Counted from the stretch's first letter, positions 49,461 to 60,919 are shown. The stretch is DNA of 64,000 nucleotides from Bryoerythrophyllum caledonicum (GCA_963971425.1 OZ020523.1:14566867-14630866), one strand, 5' to 3'. The notes: generated from the sequence alone by a model not told the origin. Program-made: numbers and translations.

Positions 49461-49538
49461 TGGCCAACATGTCAAGGTTTGCTATTGGCTAAGTCATCAT
49501 AGCCGGAGCAATAGAAAACCTTGACATGTCAATGGCCA
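49461..49538. mobile_element. 78-bp foldback
   Basis: TTGGCCAACATGTCAAGGTTT and CTATTGG on the left are inverted at CAATAG, AAACCTTGACATGTC and ATGGCCA on the right. It is too short to classify. Confidence 0.5.
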
Positions 49539-49559
49539 CATTCCATCCGTGATACATTT

Positions 49560-50190
49560 AGAAGAAATTTCTAAATTTTAGTAAAATCAATCACAAAGTC
49601 ATTCAAAAATATCAACACCTAGATTGTAACCCAACATGCTATGTCCATACTTCTAAATAAAAGACTAGAAGAAAATAACCAACCATTATCAAAACCTCAA
49701 AATCCTCCATAAATTGTGCTATTAACAAATAATAAATCTTACAACAAAAGCCAACATCACCACATCACCCGCTGAAAGTAATGAAATTGCTCACCACCTA
49801 TCATTTACCACCCTTCATATTTCTAGCACATGCTTTTTATTGGTTTTTGGCTACTTGTTACATAGTGTCTACTCTCAAGGAGGGGAAGTACACTAAATTT
49901 GGTATTTAGTGTTAAGCACAATAAATGACTTGTAAATGCTGTAAATTCTTACTCTTGATGAATATTTTTACTAAGCGTATAACTATTCATACTATTTAGA
50001 GAGGAGATTCATTGTAACCATAGGTGGTAAAAATATTCATCAAGAATACAAATTTATAGCATTTACAAGTCATTTACTGTGCTTAACACTAAATACCAAC
50101 CTCAGTGTAGTTCCATACCACACTCCTTATTTACCTTATCTTGATTTGCTAGTTTGGTTGATTTACTTCAATTTACCTCAATCTTGATTT
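49560..50190 (+). mobile_element. 5'-truncated LINE copy split by a family B MITE
   Basis: 'acatgctatgtccatacttcta' and 'gaagaaaataaccaaccatt' match the last codons of the LINE at 23968-24020. 'ttttggctacttgttacatagtgtctactctc' matches its 3' UTR at 24170-24200. After GGGGAAGTA the sequence is interrupted by a TA-flanked MITE (49889-50109) and resumes with GTTCCATACCACACTCCTTA, matching GTTCCAGCTCACTAATTCCT of the main copy. Confidence 0.75.
49889..50109. mobile_element. TA-flanked foldback MITE (family B) inside a LINE copy
   Basis: TA-CACTAAATTTGGTATTTAG is at the left and CAGTG-TA at the right. The long arms AATAAATGACTTGTAAATGC and GCATTTACAAGTCATTTACT are as in the copies at 49121 and 56183. 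The intact LINE sequence across the site (GAAGTAGTTCC) shows that TA was duplicated on insertion. Confidence 0.85.
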
Positions 50191-51303
50191 GATAGTTTGG
50201 TGGCTAGTTTGATTGATTTACTTCAATTTACCTTAATCCTAATTTGTTAAGCTTTGATTTGATAGTTTGGTTGATTCACTTCAGCTTTCAACTTTGTGCT
50301 TTATGAGAAGGATTGATTAATGGCTATAATAGTTCACTGTTACAAATGAAGTTGTTTTAGACATACTTCTAAATTTAACACTTTGGTGAAGTGTCGGAAA
50401 GGTGTATAAAAAAACGTTGCACCTTAAATACATCTAAGTGTAAAATTATCGAATTTACAGTATTCAAAACAACCCACCTTAAACCACACAAAAAATGATA
50501 ATTGGTAACAATATTAATATATATGTTACATAATGTAGCATGTTGGACCAATCCATACACTTTTCACATTTAGTGTTGGTAATACTAGTACCTTGGTTGA
50601 TAATTAGAATTGAGCAAGACAATCAAAATATGAGATACTATCCTAGTATGTTCAAATCTCTTGAGAGAGCTCAAAAATTTACAGCAAGAAATATTTGTCC
50701 TAGATCACAATGTCCTAGATCGGCATAACAAACATTGAGCATGATCTGTCCTCCTAGACTCCGTCGTTCTCCTACATATGAAAAACTGTCTTTGAAATGG
50801 CCGAGCAAATAGATCACTAATGATTTGATTGTCAGTCATAATCCTCATCCTCCGTTACTATGAATGTGCCTCCCCGAATCCACATCCTGCATATTTTACA
50901 ACTCTGTATTTCACAAGCAAGCCATGAGAACATGGACATAATCCTCAAGAAAGACAGTCTACTTGCAACAGCATTGTTTGTAAAGTCACCCAGAGTCTCA
51001 ATAAGACACCACTACTTCTTCATTTTGCATCGAATCATAATCACCTCTACATAGTTCTCAACTACTCTAAAATCACCTAAAAGGCGAGAAAGGCGGCTGA
51101 TATTCATGGTATCACTCTCAAAGATGGCTAAACTATTACATTGACTGGACTTCAGAGAACACCAAGCTCTTCTATTGATATAAGGACTATTTAGAGTGAG
51201 GCAACGACAGTGAAAAGAGGAAGTTATCTTATTGAACTCTATCAATGCCCTTCCACAACCACATGATCAAATGAAAGAGAAACAGTACCTGATCTTCTAA
51301 CGG
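50191..51303. other. AT-rich spacer downstream of the transporter gene
   Basis: No gene is recognised. Direct near-repeats of 'gatttgatagtttggttgatt' occur at 50130-50280. The part next to 51303 is presumably the transporter 3' UTR. Confidence 0.45.
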
Positions 51304-53231
51304 CTATTGGCTGGAGATTTTGTGGCTTGCCTCGCCCTCTTCTAATTTGGACATGGCATCGGTTTTTGGATCGGATCGTGACGTCGACGCTTCGTTCTGC
51401 AATGGGCTGTACTTATGACCGGATGACATGATCCTGTGTTGGCAGTGGTCAGGCAGCATCTTGAGGGTGATGCCCATGGTGATGAGAAGCAGCCCTGTGC
51501 AATGCTGTCCCAACAGTGGCTTGGTGAAAATGATGTAAGACAGGAGAAGCGTGACTGCCTTCCGGGCGGTTGTAACCTGCGTGAAGATCAACACGTCCAG
51601 TTATTCATAGAAATCTGAATTTGTAGGCAACATATTCATAATCTGCAAAGTTCCCTTTTCTTCTGGATGAAAGTACTCGAGTTTCGTGTTCATGGCTTTG
51701 GAGTTCACTTACCATAGCTGTTGTTGCAGCACCGAACAAGGCGATGAGACAAAGGACAGATAATTGTCCAATAAATGTTGCACAAGCCTCGAATATTAGC
51801 ACCAGATAGATGTAGGGATGCTGCAACAAAAACCATGTGTGCTGTTAATGTCTGCGGCTGAACCGGATTGCTGACCACCAAAGAATTCTGAGTTCACAGG
51901 ACCTACACTTATCACTTGAGATCTATGCAAATTTGTTGAAAAAACACGCACAGACTCGACAATACATGCAAGGGAAGCATGACATTCACCTGGAAGCAGT
52001 TGGACCAAGCACGGAAAAATTCCCCCGTGATGAGCATTGGGGGGATAAGGAATGGTAGTCCGACTGCTGTGGAACAGAAAAGCATCTCCAACTGTCGACA
52101 GCACATGAGAAAGAATCAGCAAACAAACAACGTGAAAGAAAACATAACATCTTCAACGAGAGAGAACACAAACCACATTTTACACCATTCCCAAAAGCAG
52201 AGGCAAGTAACTGGACTCTTGCCTGAGTGGTAGCAGGATTGATGGTGAAGATGGCTTCTTGTAGGTTCCCCACAAAGGAGTCGAGAACGAGTGCCCCCAC
52301 CACCATGACCACGCCAATACTACTGAAGTTGGGCGAGGTTTGGGCATCTGCGAGTGTAAAAGTCACAAGCCCCAGCACCAGCATCACTGCAGAAACGTAC
52401 TCCAATACCGAGTACTTGCGTCTCAATCCAGGTACAAATGCACCCATTATCATCACCGGCAAAACCTGTTAAACCATAGCGTTAAAAAACATGCTTGCCA
52501 TGTGAGATTGTGAGTTTCAAACTACATGTTTAGAGAGGGCTTCAAACAACTGCTAATGTAACAGTGAGTATCGTGAAAGTGGAAACATTGTGAAGAGCAT
52601 GAATTGTGTAACCTAATCAGTTGACATACCTTGGTGGATTTGAACATGATCTGTGCAGGGTAGTTGAGGAACATGAGCGAGCCTTTGGTGAGCCCATGAG
52701 AGCCCATCAGCACAGCGGACAGCTTGATGTAAGTCTTCCAGGGGTTCACGATGTGCTTGGGCCGGAAACCGTACCATGAAATGAGCCCCAAGTACACAAA
52801 GCCTTGCACGAACGTAAAATACCACCCATAGCTGCACCAGAAAACAACAACAAAAATAATAATCAAAACCATATGAATTGTCAGAGAATTCTATGTGAAA
52901 GGACACATGCAACCAAACTTTTTATAAATACCTCCCAAAAATAAGAAAAATAAAGGAGCCTCGAGAACACGGGTGCACAAAAGTACCTGAATTGAAGCCT
53001 GTTGTACACATATTCCTGCAGACAGCGTGTTGTGTATCAGTTACAGCAAAGTTCCACCAACGAAAAGAAGAGTGCGAGCATCTCTGAGAAAGAGGAGCCA
53101 ACCTCGCAGACGCCGTTGATCATGTAGCCGAAGAAGAAGCCGCCGCCGCAAATGAGCAGCTGCATCCATCTGGGCCTGGAGCTCACATTGCACCCGAGCA
53201 ACCACACCTCACTCTCCTCCCCCTGACCCAT
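51304..53231 (-). CDS. UDP-galactose/UDP-glucose transporter 2-like nucleotide-sugar transporter, seven exons
   Basis: Minus-strand exons: 53103-53231, 52987-53015, 52630-52831, 52223-52465, 51990-52091, 51713-51820, 51304-51576; 361 aa. It belongs to the drug/metabolite transporter superfamily (SLC35B-type), multi-pass in Golgi or ER membranes, exchanging nucleotide sugars for the nucleotide monophosphate. Seen: [114 protein letters not shown], and near the C-terminus [20 protein letters not shown]. These are signature blocks of plant UTR2-type proteins. The fourth intron uses a GC donor (CAG/GCAAGA); all others are GT-AG. The tail is hydrophilic and lacks a KKxx signal. Substrate specificity is inferred from family likeness only. 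Confidence 0.92.
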
Positions 53232-54010
53232 ACTCTCTCTCCCCGACCTCCCTTATTCGACCACCAAACCCTAACAAAACCCCGACACTCCAAAACTCAA
53301 AAATCACACCCTTTCTTCCTCAAAAGAGCCTCCCAAGCTCATCGGCGAACTGCAACCTCCGCTTTCACATCTTCTCTATCTGGGAGCTGCGGTCGATTTC
53401 CTTTCCTGGATCTGGTTTCACTTGCTGTGTGATGGATGTGAGATGTGTGTGAGGCTGCTTTTATGTGGTAGCTCACACTGTCGGGGTTGGCTGCCTGACA
53501 CAACGATCGCTAGCATGTTGTTGCGATCACGCACAAAGCCTGGAGGCGCTGCGTGATGATGATGAGAGCTCACTCCAACCCGTGATGGTAGTAGCCTCCT
53601 CATCGTCACTCTCAGTGGGCCCCCAGGTTCAACATGACAACAAAAAACTCAGTAACAATTTCATGACTATGGAACTGTGACAACATTGAGCTTTCCTTCT
53701 ATGTTTTTGGTTTTTGGTTTGAACAAAAGGTCACGTTTTGCATCTCTTGTAGTTTAGGATCATCTCAAACTTATCAGCGTTGATCTTCTTTCGGTAGAGT
53801 ACAAGGTTGGCAACACCCACTTGCATGCCATTCAACTTAGAATATTGTGGTTCGTTCAGGCTCTTTTTTGGAGCGAATGAAGGGCGATTTTATCTTCTCA
53901 ATGTATTTATAGATAGTGGATGGTTCCCTCATGACTGGTCAGCCTTGGTGTTCCAAACAAGGCACCCGGGGCAGATCCCAAATTCCATGCAAAATAAAAT
54001 ATACTAAGGT
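53232..54010. other. transporter promoter/5' UTR and spacer
   Basis: On the minus strand ACATAAAAGC near 53457-53466 could serve as a weak TATA element about 230 bp from the ATG. No other gene is recognised. Confidence 0.35.
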
Positions 54011-54290
54011 AAGCCCCCCTAAAACCGACAAGTTAAGAAATGTGCATGTATGGAGAGAGGAGATAATTATACTACTATTTTTCAGTGATAGCCAATAGAA
54101 TTACAATTCCAACCCAAGTGATTTCATATTTTTTCGATGAAAACTGAATTAGTTATGAATTTTCAAATTATGCAGCCATGTTTTGTGGGTGGCCAGCAGT
54201 AGGTACCCCTGTAGTTAACGATCAAAAGTAAGGGTCTTGACTAGTAGCAAACCTCCATTCGGAGCTCAGTTGGTGGTATGTGTACGGTAC
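54011..54290. mobile_element. family D MITE, left end intact
   Basis: It starts AAGCCCCCCTAAAACCGACAAG, the same terminus as the inverted right end of the element at 63068-63414. The interior (TTTTTCAGTGATAGCCAATA, CCAAGTGATTTCATATTTTT) also matches that copy in opposite orientation. The right end is unclear. Confidence 0.6.
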
Positions 54291-54369
54291 TACAATAGGT
54301 GTATTCTATCAGGTTTATTTCTAACGGCATAGTAGTAGCTTTCTGGGAATATAATTTATTTTCACTATG

Positions 54370-54802
54370 GAGTTTTAAATAGAAATTTATGCTATTCTAA
54401 GTGCAAAACTAGGGATTCCGGGCAGCTCCAAAAAATTTCTAGAAGTATCTACTGAGATTAAGATTTTTCTTACATGTGAAGAATATTACTATCTTTGAAG
54501 ATGTCAAAAAAATAAATCTTGTCTTTAGTGTATAAACACATTTTAACCCAAGTAAAAAAATTCACACATTGTCGAGGAGTGGGGTAAAAATCTTTTCCTT
54601 GCACTCTAAACGCTATAATGTTCATGTCTATGCACTGGATTGCAACCAAAAAATATGGCATGTTCTGTAGAAGTCTATTTTAAGATCTTCCAACTGAAAG
54701 TCCAAAATTTCACTTTAAAATGTGATTTTCATGCTTCTTATTCATAGTGGCAGTTTCGGACTATTTTTTTAGCAAAATTGGACGTGGTCCTTGAGGGATT
54801 AA
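54370..54802. mobile_element. family A element remnant, minus orientation
   Basis: CTAAGTGCAAAACTAGGGATTCCG, GGGCAGCTCCAAAAAATTTCT and CTTGTCTTTAGTG match the interior of family A in reverse. The right end GGTCCTTGAGGGATTAA carries the TTAA. Confidence 0.55.
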
Positions 54803-55131
54803 ACAACATAAAATGATGGTGGTAGTTTTGAAGGTTCCGCTTGGTTTTTTTTTAGTTCGTTTCTTTGTTTTTATTTTTTATTTTTAAATTGCACAAATCA
54901 AATTGAAAGTGATTTGCAAGGAACCGGTTCACTTGGTTTGGAGGAAGTGAAAAGCTTTGGCTTGGTTTGAGTGATTGACTGGCGTGTGCACGTTCAACTC
55001 GGCAAGTTGGTGGAAAATATCTTTGGGATGGTCGCATGAGGGCGTGTTGAAGGCGAAGTCTGGAGCAAAGTTATATCAGTCATGGCAGACAGTCAGTAGA
55101 GTTTTCCTGAAAGTCACTGGATAGTCACCCC

Positions 55132-55426
55132 GAATCTTAGGGCGCGGACAGGAAACCCCCCACGCTCGGAGTTACCCGAGGTGGGGCCCGTCTTTATTGC
55201 ATGGGCTCATTTTTCTGGCCCTCCCATTTCGGGGGGGTTAGAGGCTTTTTTTGGATTTTTTTATCACTAAATTGGTGCCTACGGCCCTAATTTAGTGTCA
55301 GAGTCCCCCTTGCTAAATTTAGGGCCCCATCCAAAAACAAAATAGGGGCCAGGTTTTGGCCCCACCACCTCTTCCCCACCTGGTAAGTCTGAGCGTGGGG
55401 GGTTTCCTGTCAAATCGGAATCTTAG
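55132..55426. mobile_element. 277-bp Mutator-like MITE with 9-bp target duplication (family C)
   Basis: GAATCTTAG flanks the element at 55132-55140 and 55418-55426. The left end is GGCGCGGACAGGAAACCCCC. The right end, inverted, is CGATTTGACAGGAAACCCCC, so the terminal ten bases differ between ends while the next 20 or more pair. The interior is nearly identical in layout to the copy at 58924-59204. Confidence 0.92.
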
Positions 55427-55740
55427 GGTCTTACGTTAGTAACTGGGACCATATGCACATGATGCCTTGGCTTGGGAAAGGTGCGGGGGAGCTATTGGTC
55501 AACTCTTTCAAAACTTAGGGTATATTGTTTTGTTTCAAAAAAAACAAAAAAAAACTTAGGGTACTATGGGGCAGCTTGCATGGGGTAGGGCCCATTGATT
55601 GCCAAGCCTTTCATTGGAGCAAAAGAAAGGGACACGAAATTCCTCATGGTCTCATTCTTTCTGTTTTTAAATCTCATATGGTCTTGCACCATATTCCTCT
55701 TGGCTTGCCTTTGCGGGAAGCACTTTCAGGAAAACTCTAA

Positions 55741-56165
55741 GAGCCTCTTTCCATGCTCTTCCCACCCCGTCATCTCTGACGGGGTCGGGTCAATTCCATG
55801 CAAAGAATATTGCACCCGACCCGTCATTAGTCTGACGGGTGTTCTCCAATTGACCGGGTATGCCAAGCAAGCTTTACAGGCCCTTCATGTATTTTTACAA
55901 CCCGTCATATTAATTTGGTTGCACATTTGTCAGGTCATTAATGGCTCGCAGTTAAGGTGGGAAAGCCACAAAGAATTTTCTGACCTAGTTGATTGGGCAT
56001 ATGTCATGGGAACGTGTGAGCCATTAATGACCTGACAAATCTGCAACCAAATTAGCATGACGGGTATTTATATGGAAGAACTTGAATGGGATCACCACCT
56101 CAACTGACATGTTGGGAAGCTACAGTCTTTTGGACGGGATGGGAGGAGCATGGAAACTCGCCCTA
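55741..56165. mobile_element. foldback element built around GACGGG palindromes (family E)
   Basis: The left arm TTTCCATGCTCTTCCCACCCCGTC is inverted at the right as GACGGGATGGGAGGAGCATGGAAA. Inside, ACCCGTCATATTAATTTGGTTGC and TGTCAGGTCATTAATGGCTC are inverted at 56020-56068. The left arm holds two further small hairpins, CCCGTCATCTCTGACGGG and ACCCGTCATTAGTCTGACGGGT. No coding capacity. Confidence 0.75.
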
Positions 56166-56182
56166 ATAACGGAGGGATTTAC

Positions 56183-56405
56183 TACACTAAATATCACTTT
56201 TAGTGTAGTGCCCAGTAAATGACTTGTAAATGCAATAAGTTTTTACTCTTGATGCCAATTTTTACCAAGAGCACAACTCTTTATAGTATTCAAATAAAAG
56301 GATCATTATAAATATAGTTGGTAAAAATATTCACTTAAAGTAAAAACTTATAGCATTTACAAGTCATTTACTGGGCGCTACACTAAAAGTGTTATTTAGT
56401 GTAGC
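56183..56405. mobile_element. TA-flanked foldback MITE with hairpin ends (family B)
   Basis: It is the same design as 49121-49340, with TA at both edges and terminal hairpins with loops TATCAC (left) and GTGTTA-like (right). The arms GCCCAGTAAATGACTTGTAA and its complement are nearly identical to the other copy. Confidence 0.85.
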
Positions 56406-56800
56406 AAGAATAAACTAGCTGACGTGGCATGACTTTTCTACACTTTCTAGGATGTGGTATCTTTCAGGGGCCTTGCATGTGGCCCAAGCGAGGATACATT
56501 TCCTTTTTCCTCTCTCAAAATGAAGCTTTCCAAGTGTTTCATATTTTTTAAAATATGAAAAGCTCCTCTGTGCTTTGGAAGCTCTCATAGGTCCTCATAG
56601 TAAACAAGAGCACATGGCCCCAGACCCAAACCCCTTCAGCCCATCGGGCTGAAATCATTTGGCCATTTGGATCCCATCCGGGATTCCAAGGACCAGATGA
56701 GGGTCAGAAGCTAGCTGCACAGCTGGCATGTGTGTTTGGTTAGTAGGTAAGAGCATGCCCAACATAATCTTTACATTTTGGTGGTACGAGCTCCTTCATC

Positions 56801-57747
56801 TTAACTAAATTTCCAAGAGTCCCCTCGGGGGACTCTAGAAGGTTCGGGCAGGTACCCCCTGTGTCAATTTAGAACATTATTTTTTGAAATTTTTAATGTA
56901 GATGGACATTACTGAAAGCTCTGTGTGAGTCCAATTTTTTCCTAAATCTAAAATTTCATGAAAAAGTTATAGGGTTTTGAAGTTCGAATGGGGAGAGCGG
57001 GCATGTCGGGCAGCTCCAAAAACATTTGCTAGGACACTCTATTGAATGTGAGATTTTTAGTCCTAGATAATGATATTTTTTCCTTCCATAGTGTAAAAAA
57101 AAATTCTTGTCTTTAGTGAAAAAAAACATATAAATCCAAGTCAAACATCTTCACACATTAGTGCACATTGTCGGGCAAGGTACCAAAAGAACTTCTTTTT
57201 TTTCACATAAAACTTTGAGATTATCATATTTTTTACTTTTTATTTTTTCCGCAACATTATGTGGTGTAAACCTTCTTATTGACCATTTGGATTCTCATTC
57301 TAAAACATACAAAGTTCACAAAAAAATATATCGCAAATTGATAATTTTTGAACCTTCACTCCTTGCACAATTTTTTTGAATATCTACACCCTTTTTCTAC
57401 CTCTAAAAATTGAAGTACAAGGAAGAAATACCATGCTTAACATGATAGAAATGGATTTAGACCTTAAGTAGTGCAAAAATTTGACACCAAGTGAAGTCAA
57501 AGTCTGTTGATCAACTAAACGCAAGGAAGAAAATGGACCCTTTTCTCAACTTCAAACACTATAATATTACAATCCATGCGGTCAAACTTTATGAAAATGT
57601 TTAGGTAAGTTACTCAAAAATTCTTAATTGAGATCCTATGGTTAAAACAAGAAGTAAATTTTTTTTGTTCTGTCCTTACTCATTGCACAAAACGAGCAGT
57701 TTTGAAGTGTTTTTGGTGTGAAATTGTCAAAGAAATTTAGGGATTAT
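56801..57747. mobile_element. TTAA-flanked element, about 945 bp, minus orientation (family A)
   Basis: The left end TTAACTAAATTTCCAAGAG pairs with the right end TTTAGGGATTAT. The interior reads as the reverse complement of the copies at 9670 and 10919: GTCGGGCAAGGTACCAAA, GAACCTTCACTCCTTGCACA, TGACACCAAGTGAAGTCAAA, CATGCGGTCAAA. Confidence 0.8.
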
Positions 57748-58050
57748 TGGCACCTCTCATTTTCTAGCCCTCTCGTTTTAGGAGGTCCTAAGGCTTTTAG
57801 TAGAAAATTTGTGGCCAATTTGGCCCTTGCAGCACCAAATAACTTTCCAATGGCCCGCATTTTCTTTAAAAAGGTCCTCCATCCAAAAATATAAAAGGGG
57901 CCATGTTTTGTCCTACCCCCCCCACAAAACCTCGTACCACCAAATTATAAAGATCCTCCTCAACATTTGTGGATTTGAGGCCACTGAATAGGGCTTTTAG
58001 AGGGGCTATATTTGACCTAAGGGAGGGAGTTGTAGGTACTTGTTGCACCA
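57748..58050. mobile_element. diverged family C-like MITE
   Basis: It contains TTTTCTAGCCCTCTCGTTTTAGG, TCCATCCAAAAATATAAAAG and GGGGCCATGTTTTGTCCTACC, matching the interior order of the family C copies. Neither the termini nor a target duplication could be defined. Confidence 0.45.
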
Positions 58051-58659
58051 GTACTAGAAATCCCTCCTACAACTTATTTTTGGGCCTACTAGAGACAAGA
58101 ACGTGTAAAAAGTAATGTTGAAGGCAAGAACGAAGGCACTTATTAAAGCCTCTCTATAGAGTGGACCTCTATATTTGGAGGGGCTTACGGAAAGTTTAAA
58201 GCGTCTGAGGACATTGGTGGGAAGCCATTTTCTTGATCTCCGACCGTCAACTTCTCTTCTCCCCGTTTCAAGGCCCATTCAAGGGAGTTGTTGGCAATAC
58301 TCTAACCGACATGTGAGGACTCATTGAGATTTTCATCTGTGAAGTAACATCGTCTTTCAGAGAGAAAAATTAAGAAAAATAATAAATGACTTTTTATGAA
58401 TTGGAAAATTTGTATCCATAAAGCCTTAGTGGATGTTTTTGGTATGTACTATTTTATTTTATATTTTGCAAAATTGAGTAATTTATAAACAATATCATTC
58501 ATTAAAAAAATTGGACATTTTATCTTGTAAGATTTTATAGTTGGAAGCAAAAAGGTATGTATAGAATCAAATTTCTATTTTAAACTAGAAGTGATATGAT
58601 TGGAGCCTTTTTTGCTCAAGCAATATGGCTAGGAAATTTGGGACATGAAGTTTCATTAG

Positions 58660-59330
58660 AGTCCAACCAGCAAGGAAGGAAGATAAGACTTTTATTTCTA
58701 CATGTAACCGTAGGATCTCAGTAAGCCTTGTTATGTAACTTACTCACCAAACCTCATAAACTTTGACTACACGGATTAAAAGATTAATATAGTGTTTGAC
58801 GTAGAGAAAATGGTTCATTTCTTTCCATGCGTTGAGTGGACTTCACTTGGTGTCAAAATTTTGCACTACATAAGGTCTAAATTTGTTACCATCATGATAT
58901 TAGTTCCTTAGGCACCAATTTTTGGCGCGGACAAGAAACCCCCAAAGCTCGGACTTACCCGAGGTGGAGCCCCATCTTTATTGCATGGGCTCATTTTTCT
59001 GGCCCTCCCATTTTGGGGGCGTCAAAGGCTTTTTTTGGCTTTTCTTTTTACTAAGTTGAAGCCTACAGCCTCAATTTAGTGAAGAAGACCCCCCCTTGCT
59101 AAATTTAGGGCCCCATCCAAAAACAAAATAGGGGCCAGGTTTTGGCCCCACCACCTCCTCCCCCACCTGGTAAGTCCGAGCGTGGGGGGTTTCCTATCAA
59201 ATCCCCAATTTTTAGGGGTAGAGAATGGATGTAACATATTCAAAAAATTGTGCAAGGACAAGGGTTCGAAAATTGCCAATCCAAGTTTAATTTTTTTTTG
59301 TGAACTTGATATGTTCTAGAATGAGATTGC
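58660..59330. mobile_element. family A element interrupted by a family C MITE
   Basis: 58680-58923 and 59205-59330 together read as a family A interior: GTAGGATCTCAGTAAGCC, GACTTCACTTGGTGTC, GCACTACATAAGGTC, CACCAATTTTT, then AGGGGTAGAGAATGGATGTA and TGTGCAAGGACAAGGGTTCG. The terminal TTAA repeats are not visible. Confidence 0.65.
58915..59213. mobile_element. 281-bp Mutator-like MITE with 9-bp target duplication (family C), nested in family A
   Basis: CCAATTTTT flanks it at 58915-58923 and 59205-59213. Uninterrupted family A copies read CACCAATTTTTAGAGG across this point, confirming the target site. The left end is GGCGCGGACAAGAAACCCCC and the right end inverted is GGATTTGATAGGAAACCCCC. Confidence 0.93.
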
Positions 59331-59335
59331 AGGAG

Positions 59336-59403
59336 TTGGGGCGTGGAAGCAGAAGAAAGTTGGGGCATGGAAGCAGAAGAAGGTTGGGGCGTGGAAATTG
59401 AAG
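59336..59403. repeat. 24-bp tandem repeat, 2.8 copies
   Basis: The unit is TTGGGGCGTGGAAGCAGAAG plus AAAG. Two full units and one partial lie about 350 bp upstream of the lectin start. It could be promoter or leader sequence. Confidence 0.8.
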
Positions 59404-59757
59404 CTCTCGGAAAGAACCTAGCATGGCGTGTGCCAAATTTGTCAATTCAGTGGTTTCTGTAGCGAGCGTCACGCGCCCGCCGTGACTACTACGCAGCAAC
59501 TACGACTGGATAACGCCTTCTGGAAGGCAAGTGCCAAACCATCTCGAGATCAGCTACAAAAGGCCTGTGCACCTCATCCCCTTCATCACACCTGCAGGCT
59601 CCAATCTGCACTCCCTGCTCTACTGACATGCCCTGCAGTTGAATTGCATCTGCAACTGAACAACATCGGTTGGTATGCCCACAGGACGGCTCTAGTCCTG
59701 ACCAGTCGAAGAGAGATTGGAGATCCACGACACTTCGATAGATTTTCATCCGCGAGC

Positions 59758-60919
59758 ATGGATCGCCGCGTGATTCTCTTGCTGTCCTGCACTGTACTGG
59801 TACTGCTCCAGAGCTTCTCCGGCTTGCAGCTGGCTTCAGGCCAATCTCCATTCGAGCCTGCTCCGACCGTCAATTTCACGATTGGCAACAAAGCCCGCTT
59901 TGCGATGGGGGACGTGCCGGTCGGCGCCGGATTCAACTTGACCGCGGTGCTGGTGTCTGGGAACGCAAGCTATCTGGCATTGGTCAATCGGTACAACTCT
60001 TCTAACGGTACGCACTCGCTCTAAACCAGGTTTCACGCTCATCTCCATGGCTTCTCGCTCACTTCATGGACTCCGGTTCGCCTCACCTGGTGAAGCGTCT
60101 ATCGTCGTGATGCAGCACACGGAATCAGAGCACGATTGCAGATTCGCCTCAATTCAGTGCGGGCATCCGGAAAAATATTACTGGCATCGATCGGAAAATG
60201 CAGGGCTCCACGTTGCAAACTAGTCTGGACACTACTCTGGCGACTTAAGCTTTGGATGATCATATAATTGCATGCTGACTTCGTTGGTGTGGTCATAAAC
60301 ACAGGCAGCAATCACATGTAGTCTTCTTGTGTCTCTTACAACATGAGCACCTGAGAAACCGGTATCCGACTAGTATCACATAGGCACCGGTCGAGAAATA
60401 ATGCGCATTAGTATTGATTCCCTGTGAAATGCACGCTGATTTCCTTGAAATGGTGATACTCCTCCTGTGACAGTGAACAACCCGGGTCCGTTTTGCTACT
60501 TGGAAGTGCTGCCACGGCTTTCCACACAAAACGTCTCCTTCGCCAATATCACCAACCACTGGACGAAGCCGTGTCCGCGCACGGCGTTGCAGGTGACGCC
60601 CGGGTCGGGCTTCTGGTGCGAGTTCGAGTTCTCGGCGGAGGGGAGCCTGATACTGCGGAGCGGGGGCTTCAACGGGACGAGCTCCGAGACCGGAACGGTG
60701 CTGTGGAGCAGCAACACGACGGGGCTGGACGTGCAGCGCGTGGGGATGGTGGATGTTTCCGAGGGAGGCAACCTGGTGCTGTACAACAGCAGCGAGGTCG
60801 CCGTGTGGCGCAACATCCGCAATAATCCGGCGGGTGAAGCTTTCGGCTGCAGCGACGACGTCCCAGCCCCTGCTCCTGTGGGAGCTCCAGGCAACCGAAA
60901 GCTCCTACACCACATCTGA
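59758..60919 (+). CDS. secreted bulb-type (GNA-like) lectin domain protein, two exons
   Basis: Join 59758-60007, 60474-60919, 231 aa. The start is MDRRVILLLSCTVLVLLQSF, a clear signal peptide probably cut after LASGQS-like residues, so the protein enters the secretory pathway. The lectin fold shows as GSLILRSGGF, VLWSSNTTGLDVQR and VGMVDVSEGGNLVLYN. These are typical of plant mannose-binding bulb-type lectins, though the QxDxNxVxY sugar site is only partly kept (GGNLVLYN). Eight or so N-glycosylation sequons occur (NFT, NLT, NAS, NSS, NVS, NIT, NGT, NTT). Four or more Cys could form disulfides (PFCYLE, KPCPRT, FWCEFE, FGCSDD). The Pro-rich tail ends NRKLLHHI. There is no kinase, PAN or transmembrane domain after it, so it is a stand-alone secreted lectin. 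The ligand is unknown. Confidence 0.85.
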
